Positions 53,331 through 61,894 of a DNA stretch of 64,000 nt are shown in pieces. The position numbers and the translations under genes were made by a program. Each line of letters opens with the position of its first letter. Position 1 is the first letter of the stretch. The notes under the pieces are model-generated. The model did not search any database, was not told the origin of the DNA, and saw only the letters and a program-made list of their open reading frames with translations. Source of the DNA: Fodinicola acaciae (GTDB lineage: Bacteria; Actinomycetota; Actinomycetes; Mycobacteriales; HKI-0501); NCBI RefSeq assembly GCF_010993745.1, contig NZ_WOTN01000003.1:868001-932000 (forward strand). Direction: 5' to 3'.

Positions 53331-53773
53331 GAGCTCGCTCGGTAGACATCGATTCCACTCATTCCAACCGCGCTGAATTCGGCATGGCCAGGAACACCGG
53401 GGAGGCTGAGGTCGGCGAGCGCGATTGTGCACCGTACCTGAACGGTGACCATCCCTCCGGGTTGGAACGCACCGAGGTCGACACGTACGTCCCTGCTGGC
53501 ACAAAGATGCCCATACGGCATGAGATTCTCAGACACAGCCCGGTTGGCCTCGACCACCGCTGCCGTGGGTGTACGGACCGCCGTGGCGGCACGCGCGGCA
53601 GCCCGCGCGCTGGTCTCGACAACGCGTTGGGCGAGTCCGGTTCGGCCGATCGCGAGGAAAACGCCAAGTAAGACAACAAGTGCGAGCATGAGCACAGCTG
53701 CCTCGGCGGCCGCGGATCCTTCCTCGCCGCGGCCGTGTCTGCGACGCTGTCGATGTCTTCGTTTGGCGGCCAT
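53327..53773 (-). CDS. TadE-family pseudopilin (second)
   Basis: A 148-residue protein. A basic N-terminus, then GEEGSAAAEAAVLMLALVVL, which has the small-residue/Glu pattern of TadE/TadF membrane anchors, and an extracellular domain of about 100 residues with two Cys that may pair. It is probably processed as a minor pilin. ATG 53773 shares a base with the previous stop. Confidence 0.8.
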   Translation of the reverse strand: MAAKRRHRQRRRHGRGEEGSAAAEAAVLMLALVVLLGVFLAIGRTGLAQRVVETSARAAARAATAVRTPTAAVVEANRAVSENLMPYGHLCASRDVRVDLGAFQPGGMVTVQVRCTIALADLSLPGVPGHAEFSAVGMSGIDVYRASS

Positions 53774-54183
53774 CAGGGTCCAACCTGCGCAACTGGTACA
53801 TAGCGTTCGCGTGGACCGGTCTGGTGGGCTTCGACGGTCGCCAGCTGGCTGGGCAGTAGCGCCACGATTTTCGCGGTCACACGGACGCGTACGGTCGAGG
53901 CGTTGCTTGTGATCTGGATGTTCAAGTCGTAGAGCGAACTGCCGCCGATCTGCTGCGCCGCAGAGACTCCCGCCTCCACGCCGTTCGCGGTCGTGCCGCC
54001 GAACAACCGCGCCGCAGACAGAGCGTGATCGGCGACGACCGAGACGATTTGTTGCCCTCGCTGGTAAAGACCGAGGTCCAGGAAGCCGACGATGACCAGC
54101 AGCAGCACGGGAACAATGACCGCGGCCTGAGCTGAAATCGACCCGCCATCGCCCCTGCGGTGAACGGGCCGCTCCCCCGTCAT
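53773..54183 (-). CDS. TadE-family pseudopilin (first)
   Basis: A 136-residue protein. GGSISAQAAVIVPVLLLVIV is the TadE-type anchor (Gln replaces the usual Glu), followed by an outside domain. It overlaps the pilin-like gene upstream and the second TadE gene downstream, so levels are coupled. Probably a minor pilin that primes or caps the filament. Confidence 0.8.
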   Translation of the reverse strand: MTGERPVHRRGDGGSISAQAAVIVPVLLLVIVGFLDLGLYQRGQQIVSVVADHALSAARLFGGTTANGVEAGVSAAQQIGGSSLYDLNIQITSNASTVRVRVTAKIVALLPSQLATVEAHQTGPRERYVPVAQVGP

Positions 54184-54467
54184 TGGTCGCTCCCACCCAT
54201 GGATGGGAACTGCAGATTTCCGGTGACCCAGACCTTAATCGCAACCATCACGGCCAGTGCGATTCCAATACCCAGGACGGTAATGACCGCTGTCTGGGAC
54301 GCGTCACCGGCCTCAGATTCTCGGCTGCGGATCAGCAACGTCCAGGCCGCGGCGATATGCCGCATCCGTGTCGCAGCCGTCGCCGTCACGGTCGTCACTG
54401 CGCGCCGGATCGCGGTGACAATGCGTCGTGACGATGCCATCAGTCCCTTGCCCGTTGTCGATTTCAT
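54180..54467 (-). CDS. Small Flp-pilin-like membrane protein
   Basis: A 95-residue protein with one C-proximal hydrophobic segment (DASQTAVITVLGIGIALAVM) after a basic region. Position between the TadB/C platform and the TadE genes is where Flp or related small proteins stand in actinobacterial Tad loci. The typical Flp cleavage site with Glu at +5 is not seen, so its role as major pilin is uncertain. No prepilin peptidase gene is in the window. Confidence 0.6.
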   Translation of the reverse strand: MKSTTGKGLMASSRRIVTAIRRAVTTVTATAATRMRHIAAAWTLLIRSRESEAGDASQTAVITVLGIGIALAVMVAIKVWVTGNLQFPSMGGSDQ

Positions 54468-54488
54468 GTTGCGTACTTTCTTTTCGTG

Positions 54489-56348
54489 TTAGGAGACGCC
54501 GCTTAGCTGCATCACCGCTGGAAAGATGGCGAGCCCGATGAGCCAGGTGATCGTGAGCGATGCTGGCACCCAGATCCGTTCGGTGGCGGCGGACATCTGT
54601 GCTCGTACGGCGGCGCGGCGGGTCGCCCGAAGTGTCTCGGCGAGATCGCGCAGGGCCGGTCGGACCCGGGTGCCATCGGTCGTGCCGAGTTCCAGTACGG
54701 CCGCGACATCCCGAATTTCCGCGACCTGGCAGTGCGTCGCTAGGCGTTGCAACCCGCGATAGTGCGGTACGCCGCTGTTTCGAGCGGCTACAAGACCGTC
54801 GCGGATCTGGTCGGCGCCCTCGCCGCAGATATGTTCTGTGGCTTGGACGATTGCTTGGTCGATCCCCGCAGCGCCGCGGGTGGCCATCGCGACCAAGTCC
54901 AGCCACACCGACAGCGCGTGCACAATACGGTCGCGACGGGCCGCTGCGTCGGTAGCCAGCGCATGCCCAATCCACCACACGCCACCAGCCGCTCCAGCGA
55001 CCGCGCCCACGACTGCGACGAGTAACGGAGCGCCGCCGACGATGCTGAGCGCCGTCCCCGCCACACATCCGCCTACGGCCGCGAACGCGCACCTGCCCAG
55101 GTGAGCGGACAAGGATCGGTTGAGCAACCGAAGATCGGCGCGGACCGCAGGCCGAAGTACGCCGATCCACGCTACTGTCCGAGCCAGCGGTGCCTCCTCG
55201 TCGTTCCATGGACGGGGCGGCCGCAGCGTTGCGGTCGAGGCGGCGATGAGCTCGACCAGTGGGCGACGATATCGCGATGCGCCGCGTACGACCAGCGCAA
55301 ACCCACCACCGATCAACACGCCGCAGATCAACAGCAGTGGAAGAGACTGGATCGGTGGCGCCATGTCGATTCCGAGCGCGGCTACGACCGGAACGATGCC
55401 TGGTAACGCCGCCGAACTCCACACACTGCTGGCGGCCGGTAGGACGTTCGTCGTAGTCCGTGACGCCGCTGCCGGCGGTGCGTCGACAAGAATTCGTGGC
55501 TGCTCCGGGATCTCACCGGCACGACGCATCCACCACAGGCAACCGGCGTACCCGGCGCCGATCACCGCAAGCGCCATCTGCCCCGGCAGTGTCCGATACA
55601 CCGCCAGATAATCCGAGAAGAGAAGGAAGATCATCGCGACCATGGCGGCTGAGCAACCCAACACGATACGAACGGCGGTCCGTGACGCGGCTCGTTCGGC
55701 ATAGGCGTCGCGCTGCAGTTGTGCGTCGTCGCGGGCGACTCGTCGGATCTCATCTAGGCAATCGGCCAGTCCGTCGGACCGTCGAGCCGCCATGCTCAAC
55801 GCGATGCACACCAGGTCGCCGGTGCCATCATTCAGCTCGGCCTGGCACTTTCGTAGTGCTTCCCGGGTGTCCTGGCCTCCCTGCAGGCGGGTCGCCAGCC
55901 GGTTGATCATCGGCGCGATCGCATCCGGCGCCAGCGCCGCGGACCGCACCAGCGCCTGCTGCAATCCGGATACCGCTCGCACCGAGGCCACCAAGTGGCC
56001 AGTCCAAACGGCGATCGCGTCCGATCTGGCCACCCGCCGCTGGTGCTCGCGCGTACTCCCGATCAGCGCCGGCCACCACCACACTCCGAGTGCCGCCAAC
56101 ACCAGAGCGACCGGCCAACCGGTGAGCGTCCAGGCGCCAGCACCGGCCAGCATTGGCACCGCTACCCGAGGCGTCAGGATCCCAGTTGGTCGGCGCTCGC
56201 TCTGCTCAGCGCGGCGTGGCGTACCTCGCGCCGCCGCAGATGACCATCTCGACGCACCGCAAAGGAGCAGCACACCAATCCCGATTGCCACGCCGGCGCT
56301 GACGGCCAGAAGCCAGCCGCCAACGGACCCCACAGATACGCCGCCCAT
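54489..56348 (-). CDS. Fused TadB-TadC inner-membrane platform protein
   Basis: A 619-residue protein with two type II secretion F (T2SSF) modules in one chain. The first module has AIAVWTGHLVASVRAVSGLQ and ends with membrane segments near 225-275; the second has RIVHALSVWLDLVAMATRGA and ends with WVPASLTITWLIGLAIFPAV. TadB and TadC are normally separate proteins of about 300 residues that interact in the platform. I see no frameshift or stop between the halves. It lies 6 bases after the ATPase gene. Confidence 0.85.
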   Translation of the reverse strand: MGGVSVGSVGGWLLAVSAGVAIGIGVLLLCGASRWSSAAARGTPRRAEQSERRPTGILTPRVAVPMLAGAGAWTLTGWPVALVLAALGVWWWPALIGSTREHQRRVARSDAIAVWTGHLVASVRAVSGLQQALVRSAALAPDAIAPMINRLATRLQGGQDTREALRKCQAELNDGTGDLVCIALSMAARRSDGLADCLDEIRRVARDDAQLQRDAYAERAASRTAVRIVLGCSAAMVAMIFLLFSDYLAVYRTLPGQMALAVIGAGYAGCLWWMRRAGEIPEQPRILVDAPPAAASRTTTNVLPAASSVWSSAALPGIVPVVAALGIDMAPPIQSLPLLLICGVLIGGGFALVVRGASRYRRPLVELIAASTATLRPPRPWNDEEAPLARTVAWIGVLRPAVRADLRLLNRSLSAHLGRCAFAAVGGCVAGTALSIVGGAPLLVAVVGAVAGAAGGVWWIGHALATDAAARRDRIVHALSVWLDLVAMATRGAAGIDQAIVQATEHICGEGADQIRDGLVAARNSGVPHYRGLQRLATHCQVAEIRDVAAVLELGTTDGTRVRPALRDLAETLRATRRAAVRAQMSAATERIWVPASLTITWLIGLAIFPAVMQLSGVS

Positions 56349-56354
56349 CGGTGG

Positions 56355-57773
56355 TCACCCGCCCCAGCCGACCAGGCGGGCATCCAAGCCCGCGTCGACG
56401 AGCTCGTCGAGGAGCTGCGGCGACGGCGGGTACGCCGGCAACGCTCGGCGATCCGCGCTCGGCGCGAACAATTCGGTGGACTGGATCCGACGGCCGGTCT
56501 CGTCGACGCCGGTGACTTCTCGGACCGAGGACACCACGCGCTGACCGGGACGGTCCCGGCGGAACGCAATGTGCACGACCAGCGGGGCGGCGGCGGAGGC
56601 GAGCATGGCTATAGTGCGCTCGTCTCGGTTGTACGCGTACGCGATGAGGCGTACGAGGGCATCCTCGCTAGTGCGGGCATGGATAGTTCCAATGGAACCG
56701 TCCCAACCTTGTGACATTGCCAGCAGCATCGCGACGACCTCCAAGCCGCGAACCTCCCCGACGATGAGGCGATCGATCCGCATCCGCAGCCCCCATTGAG
56801 TCAATGTCGCAACGTCGACTTCTCCGACTCCTTCGACCGTCGGATCCCGGGCCTGGAACGCGAGTGAATTCCGGTGCGTGCCGGTCAAATCCACGTCGAT
56901 TTCGAAGACGTCCTCGACGCTGCCCAACCGCTCTCCCGGAGGTACCAAGGAAAGCAGCGCTCGAAGCATCGTTGTCTTCCCCGCACCCTGGCCGCCGGAA
57001 ATCAGGATGTTGCGCTTAGCCCGTACGGCGGCAGTCAGCAGCGAATGCAGGCGTGCGTCAATCGTGTCCCAGGCGTGTAGTTCGTCCAACGTGCAGTTGA
57101 GAGCCCGAAAACACCGAATGGCCACCGATGGGCGGCGGGCAACCCACGCGATCGCCTGCAACCGCTGACCACCAGGAAGCTGCAGCCGCAACTGCGGCGC
57201 GGACGGATCCCACCGCCGCTCTTCACCACCATCTCGCCCCGCCCGAGCCGCAGCGTCTCGGATCAACGTGATCAGATCCTCGTCACTGTCGGCGACCGGA
57301 GGTGCTTGGGCGGTCGTGCCGTCGGTGAATCGCAGCCACACGTTGTCGAACCCGTTGGCGTAAATGTCTTCCACTCGGGGATTCGCCATGTGCTGCTCGA
57401 ATCCGCCCAGCCCACACAATCGATCCCGGACCGCGGTGCACGCGGCGGCCTCCTCCGCCGGGGTCATCGGCGACTGACCGTCATTGATCGCGTGGCGCGC
57501 TTCCACATCACAGGCATCGCGCAGCAGCTCGGTCACCAAGTTCTGCCGCGTGACACTGCTCATCGGCGCGCCGGCGTCAGCGCGTTCGCTGATTCGTTCC
57601 GAGACCCACGTACGAATCCGCGCCACCGCGTCTGGAGGTGCTGCGACGGATATCGGCACCGCGGTCGCAACCCGACCGTTTGCCACGGCGTGCCCGTTAC
57701 TCCCGCTTCCGTTGGCCGGTAGCCGCTGAAGGTACGTCTGGAGCTGCGGCGGCAGTGGCTTCGGCCCGGTCAT
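56355..57773 (-). CDS. tadA: TadA/CpaF-type secretion ATPase
   Basis: A 472-residue hexameric ATPase. Walker A ISGGQGAGKTTMLRALL, an Asp-box-like EDVFEIDVDL and Walker B-type LIVGEVRGLEVVAMLLAM, with an N-terminal region as in CpaF. It powers pilus extension, and in Tad systems also retraction. I chose ATG 57773 because it overlaps the TadZ stop (ATGA); a GTG 12 bases upstream is possible. Confidence 0.92.
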   Translation of the reverse strand: MTGPKPLPPQLQTYLQRLPANGSGSNGHAVANGRVATAVPISVAAPPDAVARIRTWVSERISERADAGAPMSSVTRQNLVTELLRDACDVEARHAINDGQSPMTPAEEAAACTAVRDRLCGLGGFEQHMANPRVEDIYANGFDNVWLRFTDGTTAQAPPVADSDEDLITLIRDAAARAGRDGGEERRWDPSAPQLRLQLPGGQRLQAIAWVARRPSVAIRCFRALNCTLDELHAWDTIDARLHSLLTAAVRAKRNILISGGQGAGKTTMLRALLSLVPPGERLGSVEDVFEIDVDLTGTHRNSLAFQARDPTVEGVGEVDVATLTQWGLRMRIDRLIVGEVRGLEVVAMLLAMSQGWDGSIGTIHARTSEDALVRLIAYAYNRDERTIAMLASAAAPLVVHIAFRRDRPGQRVVSSVREVTGVDETGRRIQSTELFAPSADRRALPAYPPSPQLLDELVDAGLDARLVGWGG

Positions 57774-58645
57774 CGTGTCCGCCACATCAACGGCGCGGAT
57801 TCTGACATTGATGTGGCGGCCACGATCGCCGGGGTGGGAGTCGTGCGGGCATCGTATTGCCGGCCGATGACTGGTACCGGCTGCGTGGGCAACGACGGTT
57901 TTGCCTCGGCGGGTCCGTGGACAGGTGTCGAGGTTGCCGTCATGGTCTGAGCCAGCCGCCCAAGCACCCGGCCAAGCCGCGTACGTACGAAAGCGGACGG
58001 CCCGTTCCGACGCAACAACCCGGTCGCGTGGACGTCGTACGGAATCATCGCCACCATTGGCCAGCTCAGGGCGCTACTGATCTCGTCCGCGTCGTACGGT
58101 CCGTCCTCGACGACCAACAAGCGCAGCCGCTCACCGGCCATTTTCGCTACAGCACGAAGCATCGCGGCCAGATGCGCCAGGGCGTCAGGACGGCCAGACG
58201 ACGTCAGCAACACCTGATCAGCTGTCGCCAGCAACGGCCACGCAGCTCCTGCCTCTTCCCGCAGTTGCAGCCGGCCGACGTCCGCGACGACCGTAGCGTC
58301 CATGGGAGTCGCCAACAGACCACCGGCGAGCGAGGGACCGATCGACGCTGTCGCCTCTACGGCACCAACCGCCGACGCAAGCACATCGATCCGACGGTCG
58401 GCCACGCGTACGGATTGAAGGTGCGGGGCCAGGTCGATTCTCGTGGGTGCATGGCGACACTGCGCAGCTAGCGACGGCATTCCGTGACGTGGGTCGAGAT
58501 CCAGGCGCGATACAAGGTCGCCGCCGCTGCAATCGGCTTCGACGACCATCACAGGTTGCGGCGCCGGCCACACCGCCGCCAACGCGAGCGATGCGGTCGT
58601 CGCGCCTGGGGCACCGGCGACTGATCCGACCAAGATGAGAGCCAC
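57770..58645 (-). CDS. TadZ/CpaE-like MinD-fold protein with degenerate P-loop
   Basis: A 291-residue protein. The N-terminus LVGSVAGAPGATTASLALAA has the position and fold of a deviant Walker A (KGGxGKT), but both lysines are replaced (AGAPGATT). Later MinD-like motifs include VVEADCSGGDL and a DVGRLQL switch. TadZ proteins mark the pole for pilus assembly. Without the signature lysines it may bind nucleotide weakly or not at all. It is coupled to the ATPase gene by a 4-base overlap. Confidence 0.75.
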   Translation of the reverse strand: MALILVGSVAGAPGATTASLALAAVWPAPQPVMVVEADCSGGDLVSRLDLDPRHGMPSLAAQCRHAPTRIDLAPHLQSVRVADRRIDVLASAVGAVEATASIGPSLAGGLLATPMDATVVADVGRLQLREEAGAAWPLLATADQVLLTSSGRPDALAHLAAMLRAVAKMAGERLRLLVVEDGPYDADEISSALSWPMVAMIPYDVHATGLLRRNGPSAFVRTRLGRVLGRLAQTMTATSTPVHGPAEAKPSLPTQPVPVIGRQYDARTTPTPAIVAATSMSESAPLMWRTR

Positions 58646-58648
58646 GGC

Positions 58649-59401
58649 TCACCCACCGTCGCCAGAGACAGCGATCAGCCGTGCGCCCGGCGCCGATGCG
58701 ATCATCGCGGCACCGCGCTCGGATGTTTGGAGTGTGACGACGACTCGACCGGCACGATCAGTGTTCGCAGAAGCTTGTGTACCTCCCACGAGATCGGTCG
58801 GCGTCACGCCAACGACTGTTGCGTCCACGCGCTCACGCACGCCGAGAGTCGATGCGTCCGGCCTCGACGTGCTTGCCGAAGGGTCCGGATCGACGGCGCC
58901 AGCGGTCTGTTGATCGATGGGATCCAACAGGACCGCGACGTGATCACCGGGTTGAATCCGTGGTGGATATTCGCCGGCGTCCACGGCGACTCCCACGACA
59001 CCTTTGGACGCGGGTGGCCACGCCGGCGCACCCAGCTGCCGTGTGGTCAGCGGCGCACCGGCTTGAATCGCGGTCGCCAAGCGTGCTCCGATAACCCCCG
59101 TACGGTGGCTGGCAGGAATCAGCGGGACGTCGGCGTCAGCGCCCACCTGGATGACTCGTACATCCGACACCGCCAGCACGTGGCCGGCAGGAAGATCGCG
59201 AACCGCCGCCCACACGGCGCGCCGCTCATTACTCGCCGACACCACGGTCAGCACTCCGGCGATCCCCAACGTCATCGCGAGAAGCCCCGTCAGCAACCAC
59301 GGCACTCGCCGCCGCCACGCCAACGGGAGACCGTCGCCTTTGCCGTTTATGGAAGGCGTCGACGCCGGCGACGTGTACGAATCGCGCTCTCGTACCGTCA
59401 T
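58649..59401 (-). CDS. CpaB/RcpC-like SAF-domain protein
   Basis: A 250-residue protein. One membrane segment (VPWLLTGLLAMTLGIAGVLT) is followed by an SAF domain with RDLPAGHVLAVSDVRVIQVG and the loop IQPGDHVAVLL. In Tad systems CpaB/RcpC is an envelope assembly factor. It lies 3 bases before the TadZ start in the operon. The SAF domain and flanking linkers are about the usual size. Confidence 0.8.
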   Translation of the reverse strand: MTVRERDSYTSPASTPSINGKGDGLPLAWRRRVPWLLTGLLAMTLGIAGVLTVVSASNERRAVWAAVRDLPAGHVLAVSDVRVIQVGADADVPLIPASHRTGVIGARLATAIQAGAPLTTRQLGAPAWPPASKGVVGVAVDAGEYPPRIQPGDHVAVLLDPIDQQTAGAVDPDPSASTSRPDASTLGVRERVDATVVGVTPTDLVGGTQASANTDRAGRVVVTLQTSERGAAMIASAPGARLIAVSGDGG

Positions 59402-59429
59402 TCCCCGTCCCCCTCTTCATTGCTCTTTG

Positions 59430-60209
59430 CTAGTTGTTCAAGGCTGGGGCTTCGATGACGCTCAGCCGTACCGAAGCTGTCGTCGTCAACGGAGGTCCGA
59501 CGCCAGAAAGCGATCCGTCGGCGCTGCGCCAGGTCACCCGCCAGGACACCGTCGCGGAGGCGGCGACGTTCTTCGCGGGCCGCAAATAGGTGTGCCCGCA
59601 GGTCGGTGACGGTCGGCGCGGATCGGTCCCCGCCCGCCACGGTGTGCCAGGCCCGCGGCAGGTCACGGTCTTCCCATCACCCGTGCGCCAGCGCGCCACC
59701 TGTGGCACGGCCGTCGCCGTCACAGAAAAGCCCGGCACGCTCGCGGTCGCGGCCTGCGGTGTCCACGAACCGTTCGACATCCACATCCACGTCGGCACGC
59801 GTACGAGCTGGTCCGAGGTTGTCGGCGGATTCATCACGATCACCGGCGACGGCAAACGCAGATCCGCGGTCGCCTGCGCGCCAAGCTGCGCGGCCACAAC
59901 GGCAGGTGGCACCGGGGTCCCGGTCCCGCCTTGTCCGGGAACGTTTGCCATGCACTCGGGTGGGCCACCGGTCGAGCTAGGTACACAGACGACGGCATCC
60001 CTACCTACTGGCGCGGCAGGTCCACCGTGTCCAGACCCACCACGACTTCCCTCATGGCCGTCGCGAGTACCGGCCTTCACGTGGCAATTCGGTGCTCTGC
60101 TTTTGTCGCAGCCGAGCCCGCCAAAACCGCCCGCGTACGCGCCGTTGACCAGGATCACATTGAGTCCGACGGTTAACACGACGAGTACGGCGACTCGCCG
60201 GATCAACAT
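59430..60209 (-). CDS. Secreted Tad-operon protein of unknown function
   Basis: A 259-residue protein. The signal peptide (RRVAVLVVLTVGLNVILVNG ending AYA) is followed by a Gly/Pro-rich region with several Cys and a C-terminal part rich in beta-strand patterns (VPTWMWMSNGSWTPQ, CRGPGTPWRAG). Similar secreted proteins accompany actinobacterial Tad genes, but I recognise no family. It overlaps the lipoprotein gene by 7 bases. Confidence 0.65.
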   Translation of the reverse strand: MLIRRVAVLVVLTVGLNVILVNGAYAGGFGGLGCDKSRAPNCHVKAGTRDGHEGSRGGSGHGGPAAPVGRDAVVCVPSSTGGPPECMANVPGQGGTGTPVPPAVVAAQLGAQATADLRLPSPVIVMNPPTTSDQLVRVPTWMWMSNGSWTPQAATASVPGFSVTATAVPQVARWRTGDGKTVTCRGPGTPWRAGTDPRRPSPTCGHTYLRPAKNVAASATVSWRVTWRSADGSLSGVGPPLTTTASVRLSVIEAPALNN

Positions 60210-60742
60210 GTTCCTGGCTTATCGTCCAGGGCGAATGAGGTCACCCGCCATCCACCGACCTGTTCGACGATCGCCGTCACACGGTGCTTGCCACCTGGTG
60301 TATCTGCAGGTGCACCGTTGTCTTTCCGATAACGGAGCCAGCGAGAGTCATCGGCGCAGTCGAGGATGTTGACCGTCGTCGGCGCCACCGGCGGCGAGGC
60401 CGAGCTCACCTTCGGCTGGATCCCGATCTCACCTTTGGTTACGAGACCGGCGCTCCGGTCGGCCGCCAGCTTCTTCGTGATCGTGCTGAGGGCGTTCGAC
60501 GACGCGTATGCAGCAAGGTCTGGATCCGCAGAGTTTGACGTAAGCCCGGCCCTCTTCACCGCCGTCCACATTCCGCGGTAGGCAGCGAGCGCCTGCCGCT
60601 CGGCGGCCTGCCGGGGCGTTTCGGTCGGCAGTGCCGACGCTGACGGCGGCGTAGCCGGCGGTCGCGTTGAAGCGCACCCCGCGAGCGCTCCCACTGCAGC
60701 CGCCAGCGTAGCCGCCCGGATGATGACCTTCGTTGTCCTCAC
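60203..60742 (-). CDS. Tad-operon lipoprotein
   Basis: A 179-residue protein. The signal peptide ends at the lipobox ALAGC, giving a membrane-anchored lipoprotein. After a Pro/Thr linker comes a domain with the layout of NTF2-like proteins (RQALAAYRGMWTAVKRAG, HRVTAIVEQVGGWRVTSFAL). First gene of the Tad operon, starting with GTG. It may be a scaffold at the cell surface. Its promoter must lie in the 390 bases shared with the winged-helix gene. Confidence 0.7.
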   Translation of the reverse strand: MRTTKVIIRAATLAAAVGALAGCASTRPPATPPSASALPTETPRQAAERQALAAYRGMWTAVKRAGLTSNSADPDLAAYASSNALSTITKKLAADRSAGLVTKGEIGIQPKVSSASPPVAPTTVNILDCADDSRWLRYRKDNGAPADTPGGKHRVTAIVEQVGGWRVTSFALDDKPGTC

Positions 60743-61130
60743 GTCCGCTCCGCCCTGTTGCGCCAGACTTGACCTACCTGCCTACACTGCGTACGCGGGA
60801 TGGGACAAGGAGTCAATCCTCCGGAGGCGTGCCTCCCAACGAGTTTTCGCGAGGAAAGACCGAAGAATGCACCGGCGAATGCAATTGCATGTGCACGTGC
60901 ATGATCATCATCGTGCCAATAAGCTGCAAAAACAGCGTGTTAAGACATCCTCTACAGCGACCCAAGAACCACGTAGAGTAGTCGGCAATTACTCTACGAT
61001 TTTAATGTGTTCCCTCTGGTTGGCGTCATGGCCAGGTTCAAATCGCCCTCTGATGAAAAGATGGGCCACGCGAACACCGATCCCGATGTATCGTCTACTC
61101 ATCTATCGCTTCATTCTGCGGGGGCAGATA
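60743..61130. promoter_or_regulatory. Divergent control region: Tad operon and winged-helix gene
   Basis: 388 bases without a gene. A cluster of short perfect palindromes lies at 60879-60908 (ATGCAATTGCAT, TGCACGTGCA, ATGATCAT), and a perfect 9-bp inverted repeat at 60972-60998. GC is lower than in the flanking genes. This layout suggests shared regulation of the operon and the divergent gene. Confidence 0.55.
60972..60998. promoter_or_regulatory. Operator-like perfect inverted repeat
   Basis: CGTAGAGTA-N9-TACTCTACG pairs perfectly. It stands 133 bases before the winged-helix start and is a good candidate for the site bound by that protein. Confidence 0.55.
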
Positions 61131-61475
61131 ATGGAAAATTTTGGTGTTCAGAGAATCGGCGCCATTCTGCAGCGCAAATGGGCCGGCGAAATCCTCGACT
61201 TCCTTCATGACAGGCCACCGCAAGGGCGAACGGAGTTGACCGCAGATCTCAGTGCGCGCTTCGGCCGCCAATTCTGCGAGCGAGTGTGCACAGACACCCT
61301 CCGAGAACTGCGCAAGGAAGGGCTCGTCGGACATCGTTTACAGAGCAGTCCGAGAGCCGCGTTCTACTGGCTCACACCACTGGGCGAAGACTTCTATCGC
61401 GGCCCCATGAGCGACGCTCTTGGATGGCTGTCCAACCACACCGAGTTCAACGTGAGACCGGAAGACATGAACTGA
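61131..61475 (+). CDS. Winged-helix (HxlR/MarR-like) transcriptional regulator
   Basis: A 114-residue protein: RIGAILQRKWAGEILDFLHD and LTADLSARFGRQFCERVCTD then TLRELRKEGLVGHRLQSSPR, AFYWLTPLG form a compact winged helix with a beta-wing, as in HxlR or PadR-like proteins. It is divergent from the Tad operon and is followed 33 bases later by a small unknown gene. ATG 61131 starts the fold; earlier in-frame starts lie in regulatory DNA. Confidence 0.7.
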   Translation: MENFGVQRIGAILQRKWAGEILDFLHDRPPQGRTELTADLSARFGRQFCERVCTDTLRELRKEGLVGHRLQSSPRAAFYWLTPLGEDFYRGPMSDALGWLSNHTEFNVRPEDMN

Positions 61476-61508
61476 ACGGCCTAATAGCAGACGGGTGAGG
61501 AGCGCGAA

Positions 61509-61859
61509 ATGGTCTCGACGACGCAACGAGTTGGCGCCAAGCAGGCGCCGCGAAGGTCTGCGGTCCAGCGGAACGAATACGCCAGGCGCGCGGCCAAGGA
61601 GATCCAAGGTCAGCTCAACCTGATCCAGGACGCGGGTGACGCTCTAGCCGCTGTTGAAGCAGCGCGAAATCAGTTCAACAAGGCCAAGGACGCGTATACA
61701 AGGAAGTACGAGTCTGCCACGAAGGGCGTATCGACAACCGTACTGCGGCAGTCCGGTCTACCAACACCAGACGACCTTGCGCTTGAGACCCAAGTCCCGG
61801 CAACCGAATACGGGAAGCCAGCGCCGAACATTAACCATGTCGCCGTTACGCAAAGCTGA
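61509..61859 (+). CDS. Small hypothetical protein, intact paralog of the 43.4-kb pseudogene
   Basis: A 116-residue protein with a long central helix (EIQGQLNLIQDAGDALAAVE, probably coiled coil) and a conserved tail KGVSTTVLRQSGLPTPDDLA. No signal peptide. The same tail motif occurs in the frameshifted copy at 43228-43630. GAGGAG precedes the ATG, and it probably shares a transcript with the winged-helix gene. No family recognised. Confidence 0.6.
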   Translation: MVSTTQRVGAKQAPRRSAVQRNEYARRAAKEIQGQLNLIQDAGDALAAVEAARNQFNKAKDAYTRKYESATKGVSTTVLRQSGLPTPDDLALETQVPATEYGKPAPNINHVAVTQS

Positions 61860-61894
61860 GGTACATTCAGCCGGCGAGCGGTGCGCACCCGCGC

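Noticed and set aside
61021-61050. GGTTCAAATC as part of a tRNA near 61.03 kb
   Set aside because: Only the short T-loop-like string is present; no cloverleaf can be folded around it.
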